From Spirogloea muscicola (taxonomy: Eukaryota > Streptophyta > Zygnematophyceae > Spirogloeales > Spirogloeaceae): DNA of 12,113 nt. This document shows, in pieces, positions 1-8,220 of the stretch. A program made the translations under genes and the position numbers. The notes under the pieces are model-generated. The model was not told where the DNA came from. It saw nothing but the letters and a program-made list of their open reading frames with translations, and did no database searches. The stretch spans positions 134,075 to 146,187 of the forward strand of contig WELB01000056.1 in assembly GCA_009602725.1 (NCBI GenBank), given 5' to 3'. Each line of letters begins with the position of its first letter. Position 1 is the first letter of the stretch.

Positions 1-267
1 CCCATGGAAGCGCCGGGCGATGGTGTGGCGGGCGAGCTGGGTGAGCAGCTCGAGCCACCGAGCGCCCAGCGCCCCATGTGTGTCGATGGCCAACGGGAAG
101 AACTCGTCTTCCCGCGGATGATCCGCCTACTTCAGCTCTTTGGCCCGAGCAGCGCAGGCGACCGCATACCCAGCCGTGGTGGCACATTTGGCTGGGTGTG
201 AGCGGTCATAGGCATCAGTAGTCACCACGTCCAGGAGAAGACTGAAGGAGCCTGGGTGGTGCTTATG
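1..267 (-). pseudogene. Decayed C-terminal fragment of a LINE-like reverse transcriptase polyprotein
   Basis: Reading the minus strand from about 267 down to the window edge gives one frame with a single internal TAG (about residue 47). Recognisable pieces are LLLDVVTTDAYD, then AGYAVACAARAKELK, the stop, and then DEFFPLAIDTHGALGARWLE followed by LLTQLARHTIARR. This order (hydrophobic D-V stretch, Ala/Lys-rich helix, then PLA-D/E-T-G and a Leu/Arg-rich helix) is what I associate with the region after the reverse transcriptase domain in non-LTR elements of algae and plants. The same PLA/PAA-IDT-G pattern recurs on the other strand at about 2640-2700. The catalytic RT motifs would lie at lower coordinates inside the element or are lost. 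The fragment continues off the window edge. The family assignment is an inference from pattern, without a search. Confidence 0.45.
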
Positions 268-564
268 ACATCAACAAAAACAAGCACACAAAGAAACAAA
301 GCAGCTATGGATCACTCAACAAGGACAAGGACAACCACGTCAGTGCATATGCTCCGAGCTCCTGGCCCTTGTGCTTGAGATCTGTACGGTCTCCGCAGTA
401 AGCGGACCAGCCGCCTGGCCGCCCACGCGCTTGCACGCACGTGCGTACCTTCGCGCGCGTGCCAATATGTACGGGCCCTCCCGGTCACGTGCCTTCCGTG
501 CCCGCGCAGAATCTGACAATGGGCTGCTCACAGGTACTCCCACGTTCTCGGACGTGGGACCTAA
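268..564. other. Intergenic stretch with two G-box palindromes, no gene
   Basis: No convincing reading frame is present. The stretch changes from AT-rich (near 270-330) to GC-rich (370-560). It holds a 12-bp perfect palindrome, ACGCACGTGCGT, at 435-446 and a second CACGTG at 486-491. CACGTG is the plant G-box bound by bZIP and bHLH factors, but no downstream plus-strand gene begins nearby, so a promoter role is not supported. Confidence 0.3.
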
Positions 565-702
565 CGACAGTTCGCGTGGCGGCGCCCCTCTGGCTTTCTG
601 AGCTTAGCGCTTATGGCCCCTTCTGCTTCCGGGTCTCGGCAAAGTGCCGCTTCTCCTGCTCCGAGTTACTCTGATCTGCTGTTGCTCACACGTGGATACT
701 GA
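565..702 (+). pseudogene. LINE-like protein C-terminus remnant ending in LTRGY-stop
   Basis: This plus-strand frame is open from about 565 and ends at TGA 700-702. Its last residues are SYSDLLLLTRGY, nearly the same as the end of the longer fragment at 2571-2927 (SASDLYVLTRGY). The preceding residues are Ser/Ala/Pro-rich (MAPSASGSRQSAASPAP). The shared ending just before a stop codon, followed by the same class of 3' tail (786-842), identifies it as the end of another copy of the same retroelement. Everything upstream of the terminal 30 or so codons is lost or unrecognisable. Confidence 0.45.
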
Positions 703-785
703 GCAGCCATCTGCATCTCCCTCTGCACCATCCTGCACTTTGTAGTGTAGTCCTTTTTCAGCACCTCTTTCTTTGGCTTTGAACA

Positions 786-842
786 TTGTCCATTATTTTT
801 GGGTTGGCTTTGCCAGCCCCTCTTCTCAATGGGCGAGCACCT
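786..842 (+). repeat. Copy of dispersed retroelement 3' tail with hairpin
   Basis: The stretch contains TTGTCCATTATTTTTGGG, then the hairpin GGGTTGGCTTTGCCAGCCC, then TTCTCAATGGGCGAGCAC. It follows the LTRGY-stop remnant at 565-702 in the same orientation, as expected for a 3' untranslated tail. The segment from the hairpin to GAGCAC is repeated in inverted orientation at 1591-1640. Related copies lie at 1464-1492, 1936-1977, 2184-2206, 2489-2571, 3213-3249, 8827-8875 and 8906-8947. Confidence 0.6.
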
Positions 843-974
843 TCTTCTAACCTTGTAGTTCTTTGAGGTCAGGCTTATCAGAGCCCTTTCCCTCATTGGG
901 AGTTACCCACATTCTTTCTTTGGAAGAAAGGAAGGTGGGTCGAGGAAGAAAGGACGCTTCCAGGAGAGGGCGGT

Positions 975-1020
975 GGTCCCTTTGAGCCACTTCATGTGAG
1001 AGAAGTGGCTCAAAGGGACC
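975..1020. repeat. Perfect 19-bp inverted repeat (hairpin)
   Basis: The 19 bases 975-993 (GGTCCCTTTGAGCCACTTC) are the exact reverse complement of 1002-1020, with an 8-base loop at 994-1001. It follows sequence (956-974, CGCTTCCAGGAGAGGGCGG) that resembles the start of the tail repeats at 1936 and 8906. It is therefore probably a rearranged or foldback relative of that repeat. No gene encloses it. Confidence 0.75.
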
Positions 1021-1463
1021 AGAATATGCAAACCACGCAACTACTCGGGTTACTTGCTACTGATGGGTGCTCAGTAAGGCCCACTTAACAGCCGCAAGCG
1101 AGTCGCTCGCAGCCAAAAGAGTCGCCACGCCGATTAGCAGGAAGGTGCACAATGAGCATGAATGAGAGGGAAGCCGAAGCAATTCAACACACTATGTGGG
1201 AGAAGACCAATGAACATATTATGAGGTGCTGACATGGTAAAGCGGGAAAACACAACTGGAAGGGAGTTCAGTACCCAGAAGCAGCAGCTACAGCGCGGCC
1301 TGCCCGCAGGTGCCTGGGAGCAGGATGGAGAGGCGAACACGGTTCACCAGAGCAATGATGACCCGGCGGCATTGAAGTTGGCTTGCACCCTGCTAGAGTC
1401 ACCGATCGCCATTGGACGAGGTCGAGCGATCGAGCTCACCTTGGAAGTAAGCTCTTGCAAAAG
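1021..1463. other. Stretch without recognisable gene
   Basis: Overlapping short frames exist on both strands (for example 1234-1524 plus and 1134-1340 minus), but neither shows a family motif, a plausible start context or splice sites. I see no further clear repeat unit here. It is probably old retroelement-derived or unconstrained sequence. Confidence 0.3.
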
Positions 1464-1640
1464 GGGGGCGAGGGCTGTGAAAAGCCAGCCCAGTGATAAA
1501 TTCCGCAGGGCCAGGAGGAGCTAAGACCACACAGCTATGCAAGAGACTAAAGGACCTTAGAAACCCCAAGTGGTAAGTCGACCACCAGCGCGACAAAGAA
1601 AGTGCTCGCCCATTGAGAATAGGGGCTGGAACAACCAGCC
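1464..1640 (-). repeat. Two pieces of the retroelement 3' tail, minus orientation
   Basis: At 1470-1490 lies GGGCTGTGAAAAGCCAGCCC, the reverse complement of the family's hairpin core: a perfect 6-bp stem GGGCTG/CAGCCC with an 8-base loop. At 1591-1640 lies a copy inverted with respect to 786-842, sharing the reverse complement of AGCCCCTnTTCTCAATGGGC and the following GAGCACnTTCTT. The roughly 100 bases between the two pieces show no motif. Confidence 0.55.
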
Positions 1641-1814
1641 CGAAGTTGTCTCGTGCGGAGTTGATCAGCATACTCCGCGGGGAGCTATTATCACCCGCTT
1701 GTTAGCGAGTCGGGCAGGCAGAAGGAATTGCGCCGTGAAATGAGGTTCTCTCTGGACACGAAGAGGTCCGTTGTTGAAGGAATTTGTAATGAATGATGGA
1801 GGGCCTGAGAAGCC

Positions 1815-1977
1815 AAGTACAAAGGCAGCACACTGACAGAGGCAATGGCGTGTGCATCAAGTGATGGAGGGCCTGAGCGGCCAAGTACGAAAGCAAGCAC
1901 ATTGACAGGTGTACATCATCTGCTGCTAAGAGTAATCTTCCAGTAGAGGGCGATGGCTGTGATTGGCCAGCCCAGAA
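1815..1977 (-). repeat. Retroelement 3' tail copy (GGCCAAGTACAAAGGC units plus hairpin)
   Basis: The unit GGCCAAGTACAAAGGCAAGC occurs twice, near 1815 and 1880. They are separated by GTGTGCATCAAGTGATGGAG and followed by a segment ending CTGCTGCTAAG near 1930. The same series recurs as a direct repeat at 3280-3396. At 1936-1977 lies CTTCCAGTAGAGGGCGATGG plus the hairpin GGCTGTGATTGGCCAGCC; this 42-base block recurs with few changes at 8906-8947. Coding-strand orientation is inferred from the copy joined to a protein end at 2571-2927. Confidence 0.6.
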
Positions 1978-2052
1978 AAAGAAGGAACAAAGTACGAAGG
2001 GGCCAGAAAACAATAAAGCCCACAGCAACTCAAGTGGCCACCGCGTGCTCAG

Positions 2053-2206
2053 CTGGTAAGCTGACCCGCTCAGTAGCCAGGGGCAATGGAAACCTATTCA
2101 ATAACGGGAGGCCAAAGTGGCCAAGTACCACGGCAAGCACATGCGAAGACGAGCATTACCCACTTCAGACCCACTGTAACGGCAAGGGCTGTTGAGTGGC
2201 CAGCCT
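2053..2206 (-). repeat. Rearranged retroelement tail copy
   Basis: GTAAGCTGACCCGCTCAGTA (2057-2076) matches the core of the large inverted repeat (3391-3411 and complement). GTGGCCAAGTACCACGGCAA follows at about 2115, and the hairpin GGCTGTTGAGTGGCCAGCC at 2188-2205. In minus orientation the first block spans the protein stop: the complement reads GGCTACTGAGCGGGTCAGC, corresponding to the GY-stop of the family. Confidence 0.5.
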
Positions 2207-2419
2207 GAAAGAAAGCGCGGCCAGACTGGTGGCCGTGCTCTCGCTGCGGCCTCCGGCTTTCGTCAGGGGGATAGTTTTCCGGCTGCTAGTCTGTCGGATT
2301 TGAGGCTCCTCACTCGTTACTACTGAGTGATCCATCCTCCCCCTGTTCTGACATTGCATCTTCAGGTCCCTTCGTAGTTGCTATGCGCTTTTAGGCCCCT
2401 GTTGTCCAGCCCGTATTCT
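2207..2419. other. Stretch without recognisable gene
   Basis: No supported coding region. TTTAGGCCCCT occurs at about 2390 and again at about 2457, on either side of the telomere-like motif, and a similar TTTAGGCCCT lies at 3503. Nothing else is recognised. Confidence 0.3.
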
Positions 2420-2436
2420 CCCTAAACCCTAAACCC
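2420..2436 (-). repeat. Interstitial telomere-like repeat (CCCTAAACCCTAAACCC)
   Basis: There are 2.4 units of the plant-type telomeric repeat TTTAGGG, C-strand in the plus reading. A second telomere-like motif in the opposite orientation lies at 3496-3508, beyond the retroelement inverted repeat. Two units are too few to be a chromosome end. The same sequence is also the plant promoter telo-box (AAACCCTAA), but no gene starts just downstream here. Confidence 0.7.
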
Positions 2437-2488
2437 CTAGCGAACCCTTTCTTCATTTAGGCCCCTCCGTCATTTGGCCCCTTCAAAC

Positions 2489-2571
2489 CTTTGTCCATTC
2501 TTTTCGGGCTAGCTTTTCACAGCCCTTGCCCCCATTGGGAGTGCCACTTCTCAAGTGGGAGTGCCACTTCT
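2489..2571 (+). repeat. Retroelement 3' tail copy with 20-bp tandem duplication
   Basis: TTTGTCCATTCTTTTCGGGC leads into the hairpin GGGCTAGCTTTTCACAGCCC, followed by CCCCCATTGGGAGTGCC. GGGAGTGCCACTTCT is then tandemly duplicated with a 20-bp period (2537-2551 and 2557-2571). It lies upstream of the protein fragment at 2571-2927, so it is probably the tail of a different copy into or next to which that fragment was inserted. Confidence 0.6.
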
Positions 2572-2927
2572 TCTGTGAGCAGAAAAAGCTCCGACACTAC
2601 TCAGACTACCCCCGCAGTGACCACCTCCTCCCGGCCGCAATCGACACTTTCGGCTGCTTGGGTCCTCGCTTCCATACCCTACTCGAGAACATAGCGAGTC
2701 TGGGATATGCACGACGCGAGGATATGCTCCCAGCCCAGATGGGTATGCCGGCAGCCTATCTGTCATTTCTGCGACGTCGAGTGTCAACCTGTCTGCAACG
2801 AGCTCAGGCGTATGCTCTGCATCAGAAAGCTGGTCGAGCCTTAGCTGCTGGCACAAGAGCTAGTCAATTGCCGTCCGGTATTCGAGCGTCAGCTAGCGAC
2901 CTCTATGTGCTGACTCGTGGTTACTGA
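2571..2927 (+). pseudogene. C-terminal region of LINE-like reverse transcriptase polyprotein
   Basis: This is the best preserved retroelement fragment: an open plus frame ending at TGA 2925-2927. In order it shows LLPAAIDTFGCLGPRFHTLL, a Leu/Arg-rich helix, then YLSFLRRRVSTCLQRAQAYA, and the terminus SASDLYVLTRGY. In many LINE-like elements of plants and algae the protein ends with a PLA-I-E/D-T-G-C-L-motif followed by a helix of the R-VSxxLQRAQA type; I recognise that pattern here. No RT catalytic motif (YADD-like) lies upstream, so the copy is 5'-truncated. It runs without a break into the 3' tail, and its last ~85 coding bases lie in the left arm of the inverted repeat. Confidence 0.55.
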
Positions 2928-3492
2928 GCGGGTCAGCTTAGCAGCAGGTGACGTACATTTGTCCAATGTGCTTGCCTTTGTACTTGGCCACACATGGCCT
3001 CCCCATCTCTTAATATACACGCATTTCCTTCTGTGAGAGCCCAAAGGAATGGACAAGGTGCCTGAACGGAAGTAAACGAAGAAAGGGCTCGCACAGTGAG
3101 GATGGGGGTAAAGTAAAAGGTCTGAACCAGGAAAATATCGTGTATTTGAAACAATCGAAGGCCAATATGGCTGATGTCTTTGTCCTAGTCCTTCGTATTC
3201 CGGCTCCTTCAGACCTTGTCCATTCCTTTGGGCTGGCCTTTCCCAGCCACCAGTCAATCTGGCCGCGCTTCGATAATATGGCCAAGTATAAAGGCAAGCA
3301 CATCTACCACGAGAATGCGTGTGTATCAAGAGATGGAGGGCCATGTGTGGCCAAGTACAAAGGCAATTTGACAAATGTACGTCACCTGCTGCTAAGCTGA
3401 CCCGCTCAGTAACCACGAGTCAGCACATAGAGGTCGGTGATGCCCGAATACCGGACGGCAATCGACAAGCACTTGAGCTACCAGCAGCTAAG
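2841..3492. repeat. Large tail-to-tail inverted repeat of two retroelement copies
   Basis: Left arm about 2841-3024 is the reverse complement of right arm about 3313-3492, with scattered substitutions and small indels. The core 2897-2963 matches 3370-3436 perfectly over 67 bp. A nested pair, CCCAAAGGAATGGACAAGGT at 3040-3059 and its exact complement at 3213-3232, continues the symmetry, leaving about 150 bp unpaired at the centre. The left arm carries the end of the protein and its stop. The right arm is a second, 5'-truncated copy in minus orientation, so their 3' ends face each other. A transcript across it could fold into a long hairpin. Confidence 0.85.
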
Positions 3493-3495
3493 GAG

Positions 3496-3508
3496 TTTAG
3501 GGTTTAGG
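3496..3508 (+). promoter_or_regulatory. Telomere-like motif / candidate telo-box upstream of AFG1-like gene
   Basis: TTTAGGGTTTAGG lies 4 bp beyond the end of the inverted repeat and 108 bp before the ATG at 3617. On the minus strand it reads as CCTAAACCCTAAA, containing the plant telo-box AAACCCTAA, an element of promoters of housekeeping and translation-related genes. It may equally be an interstitial telomere scar, being in inverted orientation to 2420-2436. Confidence 0.45.
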
Positions 3509-3512
3509 CCCT

Positions 3513-3539
3513 GCCGCCGCCGCCGCCGCCGCCACCGCC
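3513..3539 (+). repeat. GCC trinucleotide repeat in presumed 5' leader
   Basis: Seven consecutive GCC units, then ACC GCC, open a very GC-rich stretch that runs to about 3665, into the first exon. It probably lies in the 5' untranslated leader or core promoter of the AFG1-like gene. Confidence 0.8.
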
Positions 3540-3616
3540 GCAGGTCGCGGGCAGCCGCAGCTCCCGTCCCGCGCTGCAGAGCGGCGAGCTCCGCCGCTGC
3601 GGCGCGGCGCAGGGCC

Positions 3617-6600
3617 ATGCGCCCGCCGCGGCTCTGCGGGCTCCTGAGCCGCGCCGCCGCCGCTCTCCACCGCGGCAGTTTCTTACTCTTTCGAATATCG
3701 GCTCCGGCTGTTCGGGTCTGTTCTTGGAGCGCCGATCCGCGGCGGGGGCTGGCGGCTCGGTATGTCCTTGATTGCATTGATCGTTTGCTGGCCTCCCGAG
3801 CAGGAGCCTTTGCCGAGCTCGTCAGCGATTAAGACGACGGAATGAGAGCACGGCTTGTTAGGTCCTAGCGTCTCGAGACGACGGCGAGTCGATCGCCGGA
3901 CATCATCTCCTGACGTTGTGAATGGCACATTACCCTGCAGCCCTTGCAATTCGTCCGCCACATGGCTTATGCTCAATGCCACGGCATGTCGAGCGAGTCC
4001 CTCAGCGGTCCCCTGGCGAGACTCAGCCATATGATGGCGACCAGCGGGGCCCGGCTTGCGCCTACAGGAGCCTGATCAAGGCTGGCAAGCTCTTAGATGG
4101 AGACAAGGCTCAGGTAACGCGCCTGCCGGTGTGACCTGGTATTGTCAGTCGATTATTTTGTTCATCGCTAACGGCAGTGCTGCAATCTGTTGCTTACTGC
4201 CCCTGAGCGCAGGCACCATCCATGATATCAGTACGTCATGCACACTGTTACTCATACTTGACGGGGATAAGCCATGACACAGCTGCCGTACACGTACTCA
4301 GGCTATTGTGCTGCTCCTTCACTTAGCGAATTGTAATATCACACTGTTTGGGTGAAAACTGTGTGCTTGGTCTCCAGGAGAGGGCTGTGCAGAGACTACA
4401 GCAGCTCTTTGAGGGCATCCAGGTTGCTCCAGTCTCAAGCCGGTGAGCTAAGCTGTCAAGTAGAAGTACTCTGCTTCTTATCCGACTGCCATAGCCGGTT
4501 GCCTTAAGTGGTTTCTGTGATGCAGGTGGTTCACCTACAAGCTCCTGTCAGTTGGTCAAGCTTCGTCAGGCGCAAGGCTGAGTAGGGCTACTTCAGTCAA
4601 TGCCAGGTCAATGCAGGTCATCGGCGTCCCTCATGTCGTGAGCATGTGACAGAAGAGTCCTGTAAATTCAGGACCGGTTGGCGTTTGTGGCAGTGGCTCT
4701 CTTCTGCTCAGAGATTCTCCTGGTTACATGATGTAAGTGGCGTTTACCTTTATGGTGGAGTGGGCACTGGGAAGACAATGCTGATGGACCTCTTCTTTGC
4801 ACAACTGAACGTGCAGCGGAAAAAGAGAGTCCACTTCCATTCATTCATGTATGTCCCTCTCGTCGTTGGCACGCTCAATCTGTTGACCTGGCAGTGGAGA
4901 GAAGGAGGTTGTGATGATAATGAATACTTGTGATGGTAATGGTCTGTCTACTCCATGCCATGCAGAGCTCTCTTTTGTCACTGTCTATTTAGGTTGTGTC
5001 TCTATGATATAGATTTCTAAATGAAGAAAATTCTCTATGTGGTAAGACTCTGACTGAGTACTATTGAGCAGGTTGGATGTCCACAGCAGGCTTCATGTAC
5101 TCAAAGGCAGCAGCCATAAGACGACAATTAGCAACCACCTGCTAGGCACAATTGCTGATGAGCTCATACAGGAGACAAGGGTCCTCTGTCTAGACGAAGT
5201 TGAGGGTATGCATTATCCAAGCAACAACCACGTTGGCACTGCCTATCATAGGATCAGGTGCTCCTGTGTCATGGTCGCTGACCAGGTCGTAGAAGCTGCT
5301 TGTGATGGTAGTGTGTGGTCGTAGTCACAACAATCACTCGGTGGAATGGCGCAAGGGTGCAGTTGGATAGACTGGGAATGAGTCACCTGCTTCAGTTGTA
5401 GAGAAACAAATTTCTGGTGAGACAATCAAGTTGTTGACACCCTGACGAGTGCATGAACTGCAGTGACGGACATCGCTGATGCCCTTCTTCTTTTGAGGCT
5501 GTTCACTGAGCTCTGGAAAAGAGGAGTAATCCTTGTTGCTACTTCCAACATTGCACCGGAGCGGCTCTACTGGAACGGCCTCAATCGCCACCTTGTATGT
5601 TTGTCATAAGCTTGCAGTGATGAAAGGTCACAAAACCTGCATGTTTGGCAGGACAGCTCATTGAGATGGCAATTGGTGCATCTGTGTGTCGTTATTTTGC
5701 TGGTCGATGACTCCTCCGAAGAGGACATTAAGCAGCCTTGCTCCATGGACATGATGGCAGTTTCTGCCATTTATTAAGCAGCTCCAGGAGCACTGCGTTG
5801 TTGAGAATTTGGATGCTGATTCGAGTGGCACTGACTATAGGATGGGACATAATAGAAGGCAACAGCTCTATGTATGGCCAAGCGACAGAGCAGCTGATGT
5901 GATCCTTGATGAAGCTTTTACAGCCATCTCAGGTGATTTCTTGAGCTCCATGTTGCTAAGGGCTGGATGTATTTACTCCCCTTAGAACTGCATCTGCTGA
6001 TGCAAGGGTTTTAAGTCAAGTTCCTCTGGCTCTCGCACCTTCTCGTGCAACACTAGCGCATTGGTCTTGATTTGTGCTCCACATCAGTACGTGGTGTACA
6101 CATAAAAGTTGGTTTCCGTCCAACACAAGCAATTGCTGAAACAAGACATTGGAATCTCTTGGGCTTGAGGAGTGACGCATGCAACTCTACTGATCTCAAA
6201 GACGCTGCCCTGAAAGATGCACACAGTTGAGATCTGTGTTTCATGTTTCAGATGGTGCAGAGGAACTCTCCAAAACCTTGGAAGTGATGAAGGGAAGGGG
6301 CTTCAGTGTGCCAAGATCTCGTGGCGATGTGGCACGCTTCTCCTTCCACGAGCTCTGCATCTCACCTGTTGGAGCAGCTGACTACCTGACCTTGACCATG
6401 CACTACCGAGCTGTAATACTGGACAGGTAGAGGTTGTGTCAACAAGGAGCATTGGGTGCATGCTGACCTGAGGGGAGCATTGGGTTCATGCTGACCTGAG
6501 GGAAAGGCCTGTTGGGTGCCCCTGTCACTGATGTGAAGTGATGAGGCCATATTGTTCATTGACCTGACTATATAAGGTCAAGCGAGCGTCCACACACACC

Positions 6601-7292
6601 TGACACACACATGTCCTCTTTCTGCCAGGGTACCTTGGCTTGGAGATGAACTTGCTGAAACTGAGACAAGACGATTTGTCACATTAGTAGATTGCTTGTA
6701 CGAGCACAACACCGTACTTGTGGTATCTGCTTCTGTGCCATTGGAGAAGCTCTTCTTGGCAGATTCGGCGAATGAGGTTTGCGTGACAAGCTCGCTCATC
6801 GGCACGAGTTTAAGCAGTAGGCTCTCTTGTGTCTGCTCCTCTGAGCTGGTGATCGCCTTTCTGACAACACAGTCGAGGATGAAGTAGCTACTTCTATTTA
6901 CTTACCCCCTTATGCTGAGATTGGCACAGGTTTTGACCACGTCGGTGGACACGCCTCGAGATGACGAAGGGTATGGCAATGTGGAAGATGAGGCAGCCAT
7001 ATCAATGTGTGTCCTTGGTAAAGGTGGGAGCTCTGGGCGGTCAACTACGACAATCAATGACGTTGAATGGAGTGCCACAGGACTAGTGGGAGCATCGCTC
7101 GCGCAGTTGCAGGCTTACCAGGCAGGTCCTAAGCGGGGCACCTACACATTTGTGCGCTTTGCATTGAGGAGGACATTATCGAGGTTGTTTGAGATGCAGG
7201 GTGACCGATATCTTGCACAGAACACGATTGTAGGCAGTCAAACTCTTGACTGGTTGACGCGGTCGAGCAAGTCAAAATACTCCAGCTTATGA
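3617..7292 (+). CDS. AFG1L: AFG1-like (LACE1-type) mitochondrial AAA ATPase, about 11 exons
   Basis: Predicted exons: 3617-3759, ~4006-4113, 4378-4442, 4526-4616, 4712-4848, 5072-5205, 5464-5594, 5761-5932, 6252-6426, 6629-6776, 6930-7292 (TGA). The family is a mitochondrial P-loop ATPase that handles inner-membrane proteins and acts in protein quality control. Exon 1 encodes an Arg/Ala/Leu-rich presequence without acidic residues until SAD. Exons 2-3 give [18 protein letters not shown] and [13 protein letters not shown]. Walker A is GGVGTGKT in [18 protein letters not shown] (exon 5), Walker [16 protein letters not shown] across exons 6-7, and sensor 1 [56 protein letters not shown] and [14 protein letters not shown] follow in family order. 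Phases agree from exon 2 to exon 11; the exon 1-2 join does not fit a standard acceptor, and the exon 4 donor (GTCATC) is weak. The start at 3617 was chosen for the presequence; the frame is open upstream. Confidence 0.85.
6446..6501 (+). repeat. 28-bp tandem duplication in AFG1-like intron 9
   Basis: 6446-6473 and 6474-6501 are the same 28-bp unit, beginning GGAGCATTGGGTGCATGCTG, with one G/T difference. It lies 20 bp downstream of the donor of exon 9 and does not affect the coding frame. Confidence 0.9.
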
Positions 7293-7306
7293 TTCGACAG
7301 TGCTTC

Positions 7307-7438
7307 TCATTGAAAGGGAACTATTGTTGTTTGAGATGCAAAGTGACAGATATTTTGGACTAAAGACGGTGGTTGGAAGGTAGGTGATACCTTGGTAGGT
7401 GAAACCGGTATTGGCCATCGAGCAAGTCACAGTAATAC
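7307..7438 (+). pseudogene. Diverged duplicate of the AFG1-like terminal coding segment
   Basis: This segment aligns with 7161-7280 of exon 11. Both contain a TTGTTTGAGATGCA core, and a second shared patch, TCGAGCAAGTCA, lies near 7265 and 7418. The copy would encode LFEMQSDRYFGLKTVVGR before a stop; its SDRYF is closer to the usual family ending than the GDRYL of exon 11. It begins 15 bases after the stop at 7292. It is either a decaying tandem duplicate or an alternative terminal exon; AAG|GTAGGT at about 7380 resembles a donor, but no acceptor of good quality precedes it. Confidence 0.6.
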
Positions 7439-7439
7439 A

Positions 7440-8220
7440 GCACAGACCACTATGTCACGAGTCAAGTTGGGCATGACGTGGCTACATGCTACAGAGATGA
7501 GCGTATATGCTGCACTGTGTAGGCCGCCTCTCCTGAAGACCTCCTTGATGAGAATTTGCAAGTATGACCTTTCAAGCTCAAGCTGTATATGCCGAGGGAA
7601 GGCACGATTCAACCTCTTTGCGCAAAGAAAAGCTTAACCATGCAGGTGGTGTTGCATGCATCCAAGGATCAGCATAGGTTCTGAAACTCAAATTTCTCAT
7701 CCTTGATGCAAACACGAGAAAAGATGATGTCAAGGTGAAGCTTGCTTGTGTCTGTTCATAGGAAAGCATTGCTGTATAAGGAGGCGGCCGCTGTGGATGG
7801 CAAAGTCAACAAGGTTTCTGCGGATTGTGGAGTCAGCACATTTGCTGCAACCCAGCCTCCTCGCAGAAAGCGACAGAAAACAGATGCTCATCATGACCTG
7901 GGCAGATGGCACAGGAAAGATTAAGCAGAACAATGTGGGCTCGTATCAGGAGTCAATCTAAGCTAGCTGCTCTAATCATCCCCGGCCGCAATGAATGGCT
8001 GGCATTGCTGCCGCCACCAGATTGCGAGGTAAGATGTGAATGGAGGTCTCTATCCGAAAGTAGGGCATGGAGCTGCTTGCTTAAGCTGCTACTGCCGGGG
8101 ATCAGGTGCCCAACAAGCTGGGATCACCGCGTTCTAATGTGGTCAGCGCTCCTCCATTCGCCTTGTTAGGCATCACACTACCGTGATTTCTAAGAAGCAT
8201 CCGATGGTTGCATCCAATTT
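7440..8220 (+). other. Unassigned stretch with weak exon-like fragments
   Basis: No gene is recognised. Fragments that could be exons are: 7543-7569 (EDLLDENLQ, then GTATGA); 7576-7643 (KLKLYMPREGTIQPLCAKK, then SLTMQ and GTGGTG); and 7762-7924 after the acceptor-like TCTGTTCATAG (KALLYKEAAAVDGKVNKV, with PPRRKRQKTDAHHD, a nuclear-localisation-like basic cluster). They are in plus orientation and base composition is like that of the AFG1-like introns and exons. They could be a separate small gene, decayed exons, or a 3' extension of the upstream transcription unit. I could not assign a family. Confidence 0.25.

Noticed and set aside
2889-3416. A 175-codon minus-strand frame across the inverted repeat
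   Set aside because: It lies mostly in retroelement 3'-tail sequence in both arms and shows no protein family pattern.
3869-3898. 12-bp palindrome CGTCTCGAGACG and adjacent CGGCGA/TCGCCG hairpin in AFG1-like intron 1
   Set aside because: Short self-complementary sequences of this size are expected by chance; no second copy or link to a function was seen.
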